Assembly: GCA_965153455.1 (NCBI GenBank)
Contig: OZ234504.1
Location: 6,448,001 to 6,512,000 of the forward strand
From: Sphagnum compactum
Taxonomy: Eukaryota > Bryophyta > Sphagnopsida > Sphagnales
Direction: 5' to 3'
Length of the DNA: 64,000 nucleotides
This document shows, one piece after another, positions 10,950-21,800 of this stretch (position 1 is its first letter; the number at the start of each line of letters is the position of its first letter). Below the pieces are notes generated by a model that saw only the letters and a program-made list of their open reading frames with translations, searched no databases and was not told where the DNA came from. The translations under genes and the position numbers were made by a program.

Positions 10950-11645
10950 ATGTCCGACTATTATCGCCCAAATTATAATCGCCATAATGACGACAATAAT
11001 CGTTATCATCCTTATCGTCGCCCTTTAATCGACTCCCATCGTCCTAACTACCCCAACCAATCAAACCAACCACGTTCTGATACCAATACCAGTAAGCCCC
11101 AGCCTGAACCTCGCCCTCAGCCCTCGCCCTCACGCCCTGAGCATCCTCCCCAGCCTCCCCAGCCTCCCCAGCCTCCCCAGCGCGACGAAAATAGCCAAAC
11201 TCCGCAAACAAACCAACAAAACCAGGTTCCAGCCAAGCAAACCCGGACTATTGGGGTTCAAACCAACTCCAAGTTGATAGATTTTTTGAATTTTTTTTGC
11301 GTCATGGCGTTCGTGTGGTATGTGTGTAAGGATGAACCCTGCTGGCCCGATGGCGGATACAAGCTCTATCTGATGGTTGACATGGGTGAACGGGAGTATT
11401 GGTTTGAACAACCAGTTGGCAAAGAAGTCCACAAATTCAGATTTTGTTGGCAGGTCCAAGTCCATACCATCCTTACGAACGACCGATGTCGAACGCAGCT
11501 CCCGATGAAACCGAAATTCTTCATCAACGGAAGATACGCTTGCAAAATGAACGACGACGACGTTAAAGTGAGCAACGACAACAAGAACGTGAACAACAGA
11601 GATTGGAACAGCAAGAACATGCGGTCGTCATGCAGATGCCGATAG
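10950..11645 (+). CDS. Pro/Asn/Arg-rich Helitron-associated ORF
   Basis: An open frame of 231 residues starting MSDYYRPNYNRHNDD. The N-terminal half is low complexity: Asn/Tyr/Arg-rich, then Pro/Gln-rich with a PQPPQPPQPPQ run coded by repeated cctccccag. A middle segment, FCVMAFVWYVCKDEPCW and GEREYWFEQPVG, looks more ordinary, and the tail is Asn/Lys/Asp-rich. It overlaps the start of the Rep/helicase frame in another phase. I recognise no domain. Its place inside the element suggests an accessory Helitron protein or the mis-framed N-terminus of the main one. The only stop is the terminal one, unlike the main frame. Confidence 0.45.
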   Translation: MSDYYRPNYNRHNDDNNRYHPYRRPLIDSHRPNYPNQSNQPRSDTNTSKPQPEPRPQPSPSRPEHPPQPPQPPQPPQRDENSQTPQTNQQNQVPAKQTRTIGVQTNSKLIDFLNFFCVMAFVWYVCKDEPCWPDGGYKLYLMVDMGEREYWFEQPVGKEVHKFRFCWQVQVHTILTNDRCRTQLPMKPKFFINGRYACKMNDDDVKVSNDNKNVNNRDWNSKNMRSSCRCR

Positions 11646-14600
11646 CATTGCGTAGCATACATGCGCAGACATCGGTTGCAAGACATGATTGTGGAAGCAG
11701 AAGTGCTGTATGTTCTGCTTGCGGAGCAAAGATGTGGTTGCAAGAAAGAGTTTCGCAAAGTACGATGACAAACATACGATTCACCATGTGTTGTAACGAC
11801 GGAGCAGTGCAGCTGCCATTGCTTCAACAACCACCCGAGGTCTTGCGAGGGTTACTTAGTGAATCGGATCCTCGAAGTCGTGCATTCCGTGAAAAGATCA
11901 GAATGTACAATTCGATATTGTCATTCACATCAACGGGAGCCAGAATCCACGAAAGCGTAACAGGCACGAGTGGTGTCTATGCTTTTCATATTCAGGGAGA
12001 AATGTATCATCGAATTGGTTCGCTATTGCCGCAACATGATGCTCGACCACGATTTTGTCAGCTATACATCTACGATACAGCCAATCAACTGCAGCATCGC
12101 CAGAATATCATGCCGACATTAGATCCCGACATTCTACATGAACTGAACACCATGCTTTCAAAGGTCAATCCATATGCCCAAACGTTCAAGAGCATTCGAG
12201 ACTTAGTATCGAACAATCCACCGCAAGCATTACATTTACGGATTCTGGCGAAGCGCTCAAAGGATGCACGTACATATAATATCCCAACCGGCAATGAAGT
12301 TGCCGCGATCATGGTTGGTGATGGGTCTGAAGATGTTGATCATCGAGATGTCGTTGTGCAAGACCGACAAGGGGGACTCCGAAGAATCTCGGAGCTACAT
12401 CCAGCTTACATGCCAATGTCGTATGCGCTCATGTTTCCCTATGGAGAAGATGGTTGGCATCCATCTATCCCAGTACGCCATGTGGATGATTCAGAACCAA
12501 CGAATGGTGAAGAGCTTGCAGATGAATGTGATGGAGACAATGATTCAAAAGGTGGGGAACCAAATTCGACAAGAAGAAAACGTGGTCACAGAACGATAAC
12601 TATGAACGATTATTATGCGTTCCGGCTTCAGGAAAGAGATAATGAGGCTTCTACCATCTTGCGTTGTGGGCGTTTGTTGCAATAGTACATTGTTGATGCA
12701 TACGCAGCTATTGAACAGAGTAGGCTGAATTATCTGCGAAGAAATCAAAAAAAGTTACGAGCAGATCTATATCAAGGACTGCAAGATGCGCTGGAAGCGG
12801 GAGACACGGATACGACCACATTGGGCACAAGGATTGTGCTGCCTTCATCGTTTATAGGTGGACCAAGATTCATGGTTCAGCTTTATCAAGATGCCATGGC
12901 AATTTGCAGATCATTCGGATTGCCGTCGTATTTCATCACGTTCACATGCAACCCAAATTCGATCCAAGCGAAGCTGCTTCTTGGACAAACAGCTACAGAT
13001 CGTCCAGATTTGGTGACCCAAGTGTTTCGTATGAAATCGTCGGTGCTCATAAAAGATCTGATGAAAGATGAAGTATTTGGACCGACCGTGGCACAGATTC
13101 ACGTCATAGAGTTTCAGAAATGGGGATTGCCACACGCGCACATCTTGATCATCTTGAAGCCAGAGTTCCGACTGACCACTCCTGCCCAGATTGATATGGC
13201 AATTTTGGCAGAGCTTCCTGATCCTGAGATGGATCTAGAATGGATGTTTGAAACAGTTTCAAAATGCATGATGCATGGGCCGTGTGGACCGGCATTCCCT
13301 AATGCTCCATGCATGCAAGATGGTCGGTGTTCGAAAGGCTATCCTCGACCGTTTCGAAATGAAACAAGTTTGGACGAGAACGGATATCCTTTGTATCGTC
13401 GTCGAGACAACGGCCTCAAAGTCTTGGTAAAGGGAGTTGAACTGGACAACCATTGGGTTGTGCCGTACAATCCTTATTTATGCAAGAAGTTCAATGGGCA
13501 CATTAACACCGAAGCATCGATATCCATCTATGGCGTCAAATATCTGTTCAAGTACATCTACAAAGGTCACGATCGAGCGACGATGGTCATAGAACGGGTC
13601 GAGAATCCCATCGATGGACAGCAGGTTGAATGAGATGAGATCCAAGAATACATCGACGCCCGTTATGTCTCTGCGTCAGAAGCTGTGTGGCGTATCTTCA
13701 AGATGAAACTGCATGGACGCTTTCCGGCCATTTAGAGATTACAAGTCCATCTTCCCAACCAACAAACTGTGGTGTTCTTAGAAGATGCAGATCTGCAAGA
13801 GGTGGTAGGAAAATCCAACGTACAGAAAACCACATTGATGGAGTGGTTTACAACAAACAGAAACTATGCAAGCGCTCGAGATACTCCCTATGCCAAATTT
13901 CCAGAAAGATGGGTGAGGAACAAAACATCGAAGAAATGGACACCACGTCAAAGAGGAACCAAGATCGGTCGTGTTTACTATGCACATCCAGCTTCTGGAG
14001 AAAGATATTATTTGCGGGTGCTGTTGAACGTGGTTTGCGGAGCAACATCTTTTGAAGATTTGCATACGGTCGATGGACGTGTATGTGCGACGTTCAAAGA
14101 AGCTTGCCAAGCCAGAGGTCTGCTTGAAAACGATCAAGAATGGGCACAAGCCTTGGAAGAAGCCAGTCATTGGGCCACGAGATGCCGGTTGCGTGACCTG
14201 TTTGCATCGGTGCTCCTCTTCAACGAAGTGATCAATCCAGGGGAGCTTTGGCACCGTTTTGCGGATGATCTTTCTGATGATCTTCAAGCAAGAGCTCGAT
14301 GTGAATATGGAGATCGTGAGTTGACGCTGACGACGGAACAGCTTCACAACATCGCCCTGCACGAGCTGGAGATTATCCTGCAACGGAACGGAAGGAGCTT
14401 GAGAGATTTCCCTGGAATGCCTCTTCCGACGGCAGATGTGGAAGGAGATTTTTGACAGGTCCTTTTGGTGATTCCCAAAGGCGGTCGAGAAGACATCGTT
14501 GGTGCATGTTTGTCGCGGTCCTTGTTGTGGAGGTATGCGCGTGTGTACAGATTGAACATCAATATGCGCTTGAGTATGGGTCATTACAATCCTGAGGCCG

Positions 14601-15448
14601 CCGAGTTTGCCAATTGGATTCTGCAAATGGGAAATGGAACAATGCCCAAGTTGCCACCACAACATGATTTGGAAGAAGATTGGATCCGACTTCCCGAACC
14701 GTTGCTTCTGCCTGCTCATATGCGCACAAAAGAAAATCTCATTGAATTTGTATATCCGGATCTCATGAACAACTTCTCGAATCCCATCTATCTCAAGCAA
14801 CGAGCGATCTTGGCACCAAAGAATGAAGATGTCGATGAAATCAACGATGCGATTTTGGAAGCGATGCTGGGTCCAACAAAAGAATATTTGAGTGTAGATT
14901 CCATCGTCAATATTCAGGAAACAAATGTGGACGCCAATGTTCTATTTCCTATCGAATTTCTGAATTCGCTCAAAATGGGAAGCATCGCAGATCATCGGTT
15001 GGTGTTGAAGAAAGGAACACCGATCATGTTGTTGCGCAATCTGAATGTGTCCGCAGGCTTATGCAATGGAACCATACTCATTGTTAAAGAGCTTGGACAA
15101 CGTGTTCTGGAAGCCGAAATCATAACTGGAACTCACGTCAGCGATCGAGTGTTCATACCTCGCATCTTCATGACACCGTCAGGCATAACCCTTCCATTTA
15201 CAATCCGTCGATGTCAGTTTCCCGTCCGCGTAGATTTTGCGATGACTATCAACAAGAGTCAAGGCCAAAGCTTGGAACGAGTGGGAGTGTATCTGCCGAA
15301 CCCGATGTTTACTCATGGGCAATTGTATGTAGCTGTGTCATGGGTTACTTCCAAAGACGGTCTCAAGATCTTACCCGTAGCTAGACACGAACATTTGGAA
15401 GGCTGCACTCGCAATGTAGTTTACAAGGAAGTATTTGGGAGATTGTAG
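11603..15448 (+). pseudogene. Helitron Rep (HUH)/Pif1-type helicase, broken
   Basis: One continuous frame encodes the RepHel transposase that would nick and unwind DNA for rolling-circle transposition. In order: a Cys-rich finger (CSACGAKMW), the Helitron-like N domain, the HUH nuclease (FITFTCNP, then GLPHAHILII with the HxH pair, then YLFKYIYKGHDR with the Tyr region), and the C-terminal helicase (INKSQGQSL and [13 protein letters not shown]). Stops interrupt it at 12683-12685 (TAG), 13631-13633 (TGA), 13733-13735 (TAG) and 14453-14455 (TGA), without frameshifts. Between FPGMPLP (about 14430) and [16 protein letters not shown] (about 14450), the block that normally holds Walker A, motif Ia and Walker B is missing. 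The motif VI arginine is Trp. The protein cannot be functional. Confidence 0.93.
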
Positions 15449-15531
15449 TGTGTGCATCTTATATGTAATGGATATATATTTGCTGTAATAATAATAAAAT
15501 GATTACATTATCCTTCACATCAATGCCTATC

Positions 15532-15561
15532 CCGGCAGCGAACGCAACGGGTACACGCTAG
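15532..15561 (+). other. Helitron 3' terminus: hairpin plus CTAG
   Basis: The sequence cccggcagcgaacgcaacgg, then gtacacg and CTAG, gives a 4-bp GC stem with a 13-base loop ending six bases before CTAG; the next base is T. Position and form agree with plant Helitron 3' ends. The stem is short, so the call leans on the adjacent Rep/helicase frame, which stops about 110 bp upstream. Confidence 0.75.
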
Positions 15562-16320
15562 TTGGCCAATAAGTTTTATGGCCAAGCAAAACTAGGGTAG
15601 ACCAGCCGGTGATCAAACACTTAAGCACTCAGGGCAGGCTGGATCAAAGGGGAAGGCTCCTTTGTTTCTAGTGTCCAAACAAAGCTTGAACCCTTTCTCT
15701 TGGCACATCTGACACACTGACAATCATTGAAAACGGATTAGAAATGAGAAAGTTATGGCTCCCCAAAGTAAAGGGGTCAAGAACGCATAAAAATAAATCA
15801 CTGAACACTACCAAAGCTGGTTCCTGAACACCCAAAAAATTCGTTGCATTTTGCTCTGTTGCTATTAGAGTTTCAAGATGATTTGTAGAACTTCATGTGA
15901 TGCTCCTATAGCACTTTAAATCGTTTAAAATGATAAAAATAAGAAAGTTATGAGGTTTAAAAGTAAGAGGGGTCCAAAGAGAAGAAAAAAGAAAAATAAC
16001 ATGTTTTGTAAGTTGGAAAGCTTAATTTTTTTTTTTTGGTTGTTTTTTCATTACTCAGAGTTTTCTTTGCATCAAACATGATTTCTAGAGCTAAAGGTAG
16101 CGCTCCCATAACATTTTAAATCACTCAAAATGAAACACATATGAGGAATATATAAATAAATGGTAGTATGGTATGTACCACACCACGTAATACTGAATAC
16201 TGTAGTGCACACGTTGCTGACTTTGCCTGCCACTGTTGTCACCTGCGGATGTCATGCATGGTTTCTAAAGCCCTCTACAATGCCTAGGCAGAGGGCTTTG
16301 TGGATCCACTTAGAGAAGTG
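15562..16320. other. Non-coding flank right of the Helitron
   Basis: About 760 bp of mixed, A-rich sequence with words repeated at short range (agtttcaagatgattt and tttctagagct; ataac/gcactttaaatc.tttaaaatga near 15910 and 16112). This suggests an old local duplication. No gene is supported. Confidence 0.35.
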
Positions 16321-16540
16321 AGGGTATTTGGAGAGCACCTTATTTACAAATGTCCCTCCCCTAAAAGAGATCCCATATGCTTAAAGACCTTGCCCATTTT
16401 CAAAACCCTGAACCATGATTTCCATAATGTGATTTCCCTCCTAGGCTGTGAGAGGGAAATTATAATTATGAATCACGTCCAACCTAGAATCTTTAGCAGT
16501 TCCTAATCTTGCAAAGGGGTACTGGGGGAGATTGGAACCA
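16321..16540 (+). repeat. Dispersed repeat, copy 2 (right of the Helitron)
   Basis: Same block order as the copy at 9577-9806: tatttggagagcacctta, ccctcctaggc, gagggaaatta, aattatgaatca and gttcctaatcttgcaaa. Orientation is direct. Divergence is substantial, so both copies are old. Confidence 0.7.
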
Positions 16541-18850
16541 TGGGTAGTCTCACATACCCTCTACCTCCCTTGATCCATTGGTTCACATCCTACATCTGCT
16601 TTTTGCACCTTAATGTTGCATATACATCCACATTCTATTTGCCTTTACATCTGTGCAACCATGTTCATCCATACGCTAGATACCACTCAGCTTGGTCTTT
16701 GGAAACTATACTGCCCTCAATCTGGGCACACCCCAAGTATTGCCTTGGCTTTGCCTCAGGCCAGCCCTTATTTCTGGAAATTCCTGAACCTCGGCCATTA
16801 CCCTACGTGCAAGGTCCTGCTCACTCTTAATGAGTGAGCGTAAGATGCCTTGTTCTCCTATGCCTTGTGATATACATATGTTTAGGTTAATGATACTTTT
16901 TGCCTCGTATTTAACAATGGGTACAACCCTCGGGTGAATGACATACCCAAAGTGACGGATCAGACTTGACTGCCAGCCTTGTCGTAGGCCTCTTATATTG
17001 GGAAGGCCTCCACCTTAGGGACAATTACCTGGAGGACCTCAAGTTCCCGAAAGCCCTCTGCAATGGAGAGAGTAATGAAGGGGAAGGCAAATAGATTGTC
17101 TGGTATCATGCGGGCATTGACACAACTGGCGTTGACTGGTGGTACATTTCATGGGTATTTACACAAGGCCATCCAACAAACTTAGCCTGCTTCTTGGACT
17201 TTATGAGTGAGGTAGGCCCCAAAGCTATGAAGACAATGATGGAAGCCATTGCAGGAGCATCTACTTGTGGATTAACTCCAATTGCTGGGTGTGCAACATT
17301 GCTAGCCACTGCTGCAATTGCTGCAAATGCCATCTCAAAAAGTTTCTTGAATGAGGCCAAGGTTTGCGATGTACATATTGCAGGATGAGGACACCATGGA
17401 TATTAATCCTCCAAATCATTGAGTCACCATCACAATAGAGCACAACAGCAAACTTAAGTTTCTCTTCTCCGTTAGGGTCTGCCAGTACTGTGTACAAACA
17501 GACTGCAATTCTACTAGATGTAAAGGTGAAGGTTGACGAGTTGAGATTCTTAGAAGCTTGTGAGGCAGGTGTAGGTGGTTCACTTGGAGATAATTACCTA
17601 CTTCCAGAGTGTGTACCAAGTCATCTAGGAGGAACATCTGCATAGTTGGTGGTTGTAGAAATTTTTACCGCGTTTGCAAGTAAGCTGTGCAGTAGTAACA
17701 TATCTCTGCCTATGCTACCAATGGATATTAAGAAACGGCATGGAGAAAAAACTGCTACATTTGATGACTAGTAACTTACTTGCATAACAACATTATATGG
17801 CCTATGTAGCTAGCCTACGGTTGGTCACTCATGTATTTGCATGGGTGTTATGTACTGAAGACTCTTTTCTTGTGTGTGCCTATCTGGCAGCTACTCACAC
17901 ATTTGATCTATATATTTTCTTCAATCTTCATGCCAGGATTTCAAGTTTCTGTCAATTGTGCTGCTCCAACTTCCTATGAATTTAGAATCAGGCATATTAA
18001 AGATGACTTAGGTGCCTACCTGCAGAGCAGGTACAATATCATCGGGCCCCTACCTGCGACAGCCCATCATACAGCATGCATAAAAGACACCGCATTTGAA
18101 GGAATGTTCACCATAAGTTCACTAGGCCTTAGTGGGGAGTTCACAAAAATTATGTAGTTTCAGTCAGTCCCACATTTTGAGGAGTGTTCACTAGGTGTTA
18201 GTGGAGAGTTTACATGATGGAGTTTCATTTGGTCCCACATTTTTGAGGAATGTTCTTCAGGTGTTGTTACAGTTGACTGTGAGTTCATTATTTGGGAACT
18301 TGCCATAAGATGCAAAGCCATTATGCTATCAGTTGCCTGGTACACAAAGTCATGTACAACAATTTCTGAATGCTTCCAAAAACAATTTCAAACATACTAA
18401 AATGTTTTGTTTGCAAGAACCTTTTGTGCTGCACTGTTTTTTCTGTACTTGTAGTTCCTTTCTTTCTTGTGTTAGCAAGAAGCAAAATGGTGCTTCATCA
18501 TAATATCAGATATAATAACCAAAGAATCAAAGTTCCTAAACACTCTCATCCAAAACAGAGAGAAACTTCCCCACAAAAATTAGTTGGTTCACAAACAAAT
18601 TCTGCAAGAACCATTGCTTTTGTTTCTATTTGAACAGAAACTGAGTGTTATAATCCCTATTTGAACAACATACCTATTGCTGCCAAAATGTGCAAAATCC
18701 ACTCCAACTTTGGTACCTACCTGAGGTTGGTTTTAGAGGTTGTACAGAAATGCAAGTTCTTCGAAATAATTACAACCCAAATTTTTGATTATAGAATCAA
18801 AGATCAATCCAAAATTCTATCTTGTGCCGTGGGAAGGATAAATAATTTGA
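16541..18850. other. Repeat-like region with unidentified open segments
   Basis: No gene is supported. On the minus strand at about 17650-17100 two frames look protein-like (TVLADPNGEEKLKFAVVLYC, and ASFKKLFEMAFAAIAAVASN with PQVDAPAMASII). They are in different phases and I do not recognise them, so this may be a decayed transposon or gene fragment. Near 18110-18260 a short word (ttcactaggc/tgttagtggggagttcac) recurs, followed by a direct repeat of gtcccacatttt.gaggaatgttc. Confidence 0.35.
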
Positions 18851-21800
18851 TCAAAGAAGTGGGGGAATCGAGACGTTAGTGTGCAATGGAGTTCCAGGGT
18901 GTGCTCGATGAAAGTGTTGTTGGAGGGAGGTGATGCTAAACCCTCCTGGTTTCCCACAGACAGGGCATTTCTGAACCACAGGCCTTCTTCGTGAGACACT
19001 CATGGATGCCTTCCCATGCAGCTTTTTGTCAAGCTCCACCAGTGCCTGCAGTGCAGTTGTAGAATGAAAACTGGCAGTCAAATTGCCTACAGTCTTGGGC
19101 CTCGTTCTCCTTATGAGCTTTTAATCTGAAAACTACAAACAACTTGGATTCCTTGTACAGTGAATAGGTAATGCCTTGTATCTCCACTTAAAATCCATGA
19201 CATATGCAAAGGAATTCTGTCCAGACTTTTGCCTCTTGCAGATTTTGAGTATGTGGTATGAGAGGGGCATGGTCAAAAAGAAAATCCTGACCTTCATAAA
19301 GCTGTCATTAGGCTGGGATCGTTGATGTACTGTCCTCAGCATTGTCCATGCTTGAGCAAGTGTGTAACCCCTTCACAATTTCAGCATGCAAAACTTAATA
19401 TCAGAGCTTCAAACTGATCCATTTAGCTGCTACTTTAGCACTGAGGTGAGATGGATCCAATACTTCCAACATCTTGCACTTTACATTGTTTTTCTTGAAC
19501 TTGTTCATGGACAATATTAAGCTACAATCTGAGATATTTCTCCAGTTGGGAGCTGATGGAGCCTTCAATGCCCCTCCTGCAGCCAACAGGTGCACTTTAC
19601 ATGTCACCTTTCTGAGGGTCCATGGGAACATTCCTATCATTGATACAGTGCAGGTGGACCTAAAAATTCTGCAGCATGAACATTTAGATTTTGAAGAATG
19701 TCAAGTTCTGCATAGCATGAAAACCTAATCCATTGCCATAGTTAGCAACTCCAGTATCAATTTACAGTACAAGTTATCTTTCAGTGAGACCCATATAAGA
19801 TAGTGATAAGTTAACTAAGGGAAAGACTGAAAGACTTACTTGCAAAGCATCAGGTATGCCAATACTATAGTGGCACTGCGGCTTTTGCCTTCAAAGCAAT
19901 GAACCAGTACTTTACCTCCTTCCTCATCCACCATATCCACAAACTTACAAGCTCCCTCAAAAAACACTGCTATGTCCTCCTCCTCCACATCATTTATCTA
20001 TACCACCCACAAGATCAGCTCCCACTTTAAAAACCTTAATGAATGACTATGTTACATTATGTGACAATTGTAATGCCACTTAACTTTCTCTCCATTTTTG
20101 GCACTATCCAACACAATAAAAGAAGACTTTCAGGAGGAATTATCATCAGTCTCATGGCAATGATGCTATACAGTACAGTAATGAGCAGTGCAATATATTT
20201 CTGCAAGAATTTTCCCCTGTCAACTGCAACTTCCAAATTCTTTTCCTCAAGTTACAGGCACAGATGAGCAGGAATGGCCCTGTTGAACCCCAAGCTTGCA
20301 GATCATTTGATTACAGAACAAGATTCAACAGGAATAGAAAGTTACTTACTGCATAATGCGTATACTTGAAGAGATCTGGAAAGTCACCAACATTTGCAGA
20401 GAACAGTTCAGAAGGGCAAAGGCACAATATGTGCGTGATTCCCAAATGCTGCAATGTGTGAACTGACCTGCCAATCAATGAGTTTCTTCCCAACCTTACT
20501 GGTACACTGATGTGCTCACATTTCACTATTTGCTGATTTTTTGATTCAGATACAAGTTCTAGCATAACAAATCTCAACTTGTGAAGATGTTCAGAACTGC
20601 CAACACAAATTCTGCCAAAAGGCTTACAGACAAAATGCTGCAGCACAAGTACATGGTTCTGCAGCCAGAAATCTCTTCACCTGTTTCAGAGTTGCTCTGA
20701 TCACATCAAATGCCGCAAAGACACAGGCAATTTCTCCTCCAAATTCTCTCTGGCAAATATTCTGTGTACCACCTATGGAGAGAGAAAGAGTCTACAATCT
20801 ATGTTGACCAACACAGTAAAACAAAAGACAGTTGAAGGATCTTCTAAAATTAACTGTTAAAGTTCAGCATCCCCAGGTTGACAAGGAGAGAAGGAAAGAG
20901 AGGGCACCTGGCAGCCAAAGCACCTCCTATGAACAAATGGGGAAGCACACAGGATGGCTTCTCTGTATCAGCACCACTGGAAATCAACTTCATCCTCTCT
21001 AGCACATGCTCCAACCTCACCTTCCAATCCCAAACTCATTTCAATTGAGATAATTGTAGGTGTAACTGTAGTAATCCACCCAAACATTGACACTCCACCT
21101 AGCACAAAAAACTTGAAATAAAGTAGTGGGGAGGCAAAGTTGCTGGCTACATTGTCTACTGGATAGAATTGTAAGGAACAATGCTGATTTGGTAATGGGT
21201 ATGGTTTTTAAGGTGAGGGTATGTAAGCATACCTTGAGCTCATAGCTATCAACAAGGCTATGAGCACCACCACCCTCTAGAAAACCTGTTGTAAACCCAT
21301 GCTCCTTGCATATTCTGTGACCCTCCTCATGCAGCTTCTCATCCCACAACTTCAGCTCTCTGTTCACCTCATCATCCACCTGTTTCCCATACATTTCTGA
21401 CAATAAGTCCATCAAACACATCATGCATCCACCCCAATACTTAGAAAGCTCAAAAAGATGTAGGTGACAAGGGAATAGTAGTCCAGACATCCTACTAGAG
21501 AAATGACTACTGTAATTTTCTACAGAAAATGCAGGATGTTTAGAATGTAACCAGGCAATTCAAGTCTTGTAGTTCAATATACAAAAAACAGAAAAGGAAA
21601 CCTCAAATAAAAATAAGATTGTAAGAGAATACCTTGGCTGTTTTGCTGACATTTTTAAGCTTTAAAGTTAGACGTCCAGGGCTGCCTTTCTTATGCCAGC
21701 TTTGACGTAAAGGAGAGCTCTTACTGGGAGACTCCATGATTGTAGAAGTGACAGGTGATACACTGATTGGTGCAGGTTTCTGGCTGCTGGACAACAACCT

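Larger units (their letters stand above)
10400..15561 (+). mobile_element. Decayed Helitron (rolling-circle) transposon
   Basis: The element carries a Rep/helicase frame (11603-15448) and an upstream Pro-rich frame (10950-11645). Its 3' end is visible: a short GC hairpin (CCCG at 15530-15533, CGGG at 15548-15551) is followed after six bases by CTAG at 15558-15561 and then T. This is the hallmark Helitron terminus, inserted before a T. The left terminus is not resolved; 10400 is only approximate, placed near the GC-rich repeat. No target duplication is expected for this class. In-frame stops and loss of the Walker motifs make it non-autonomous. Confidence 0.85.

Noticed and set aside
13778-14800. 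340-codon minus-strand frame
   Set aside because: Antisense to the Helitron RepHel frame, which has clear homology; a shadow frame.
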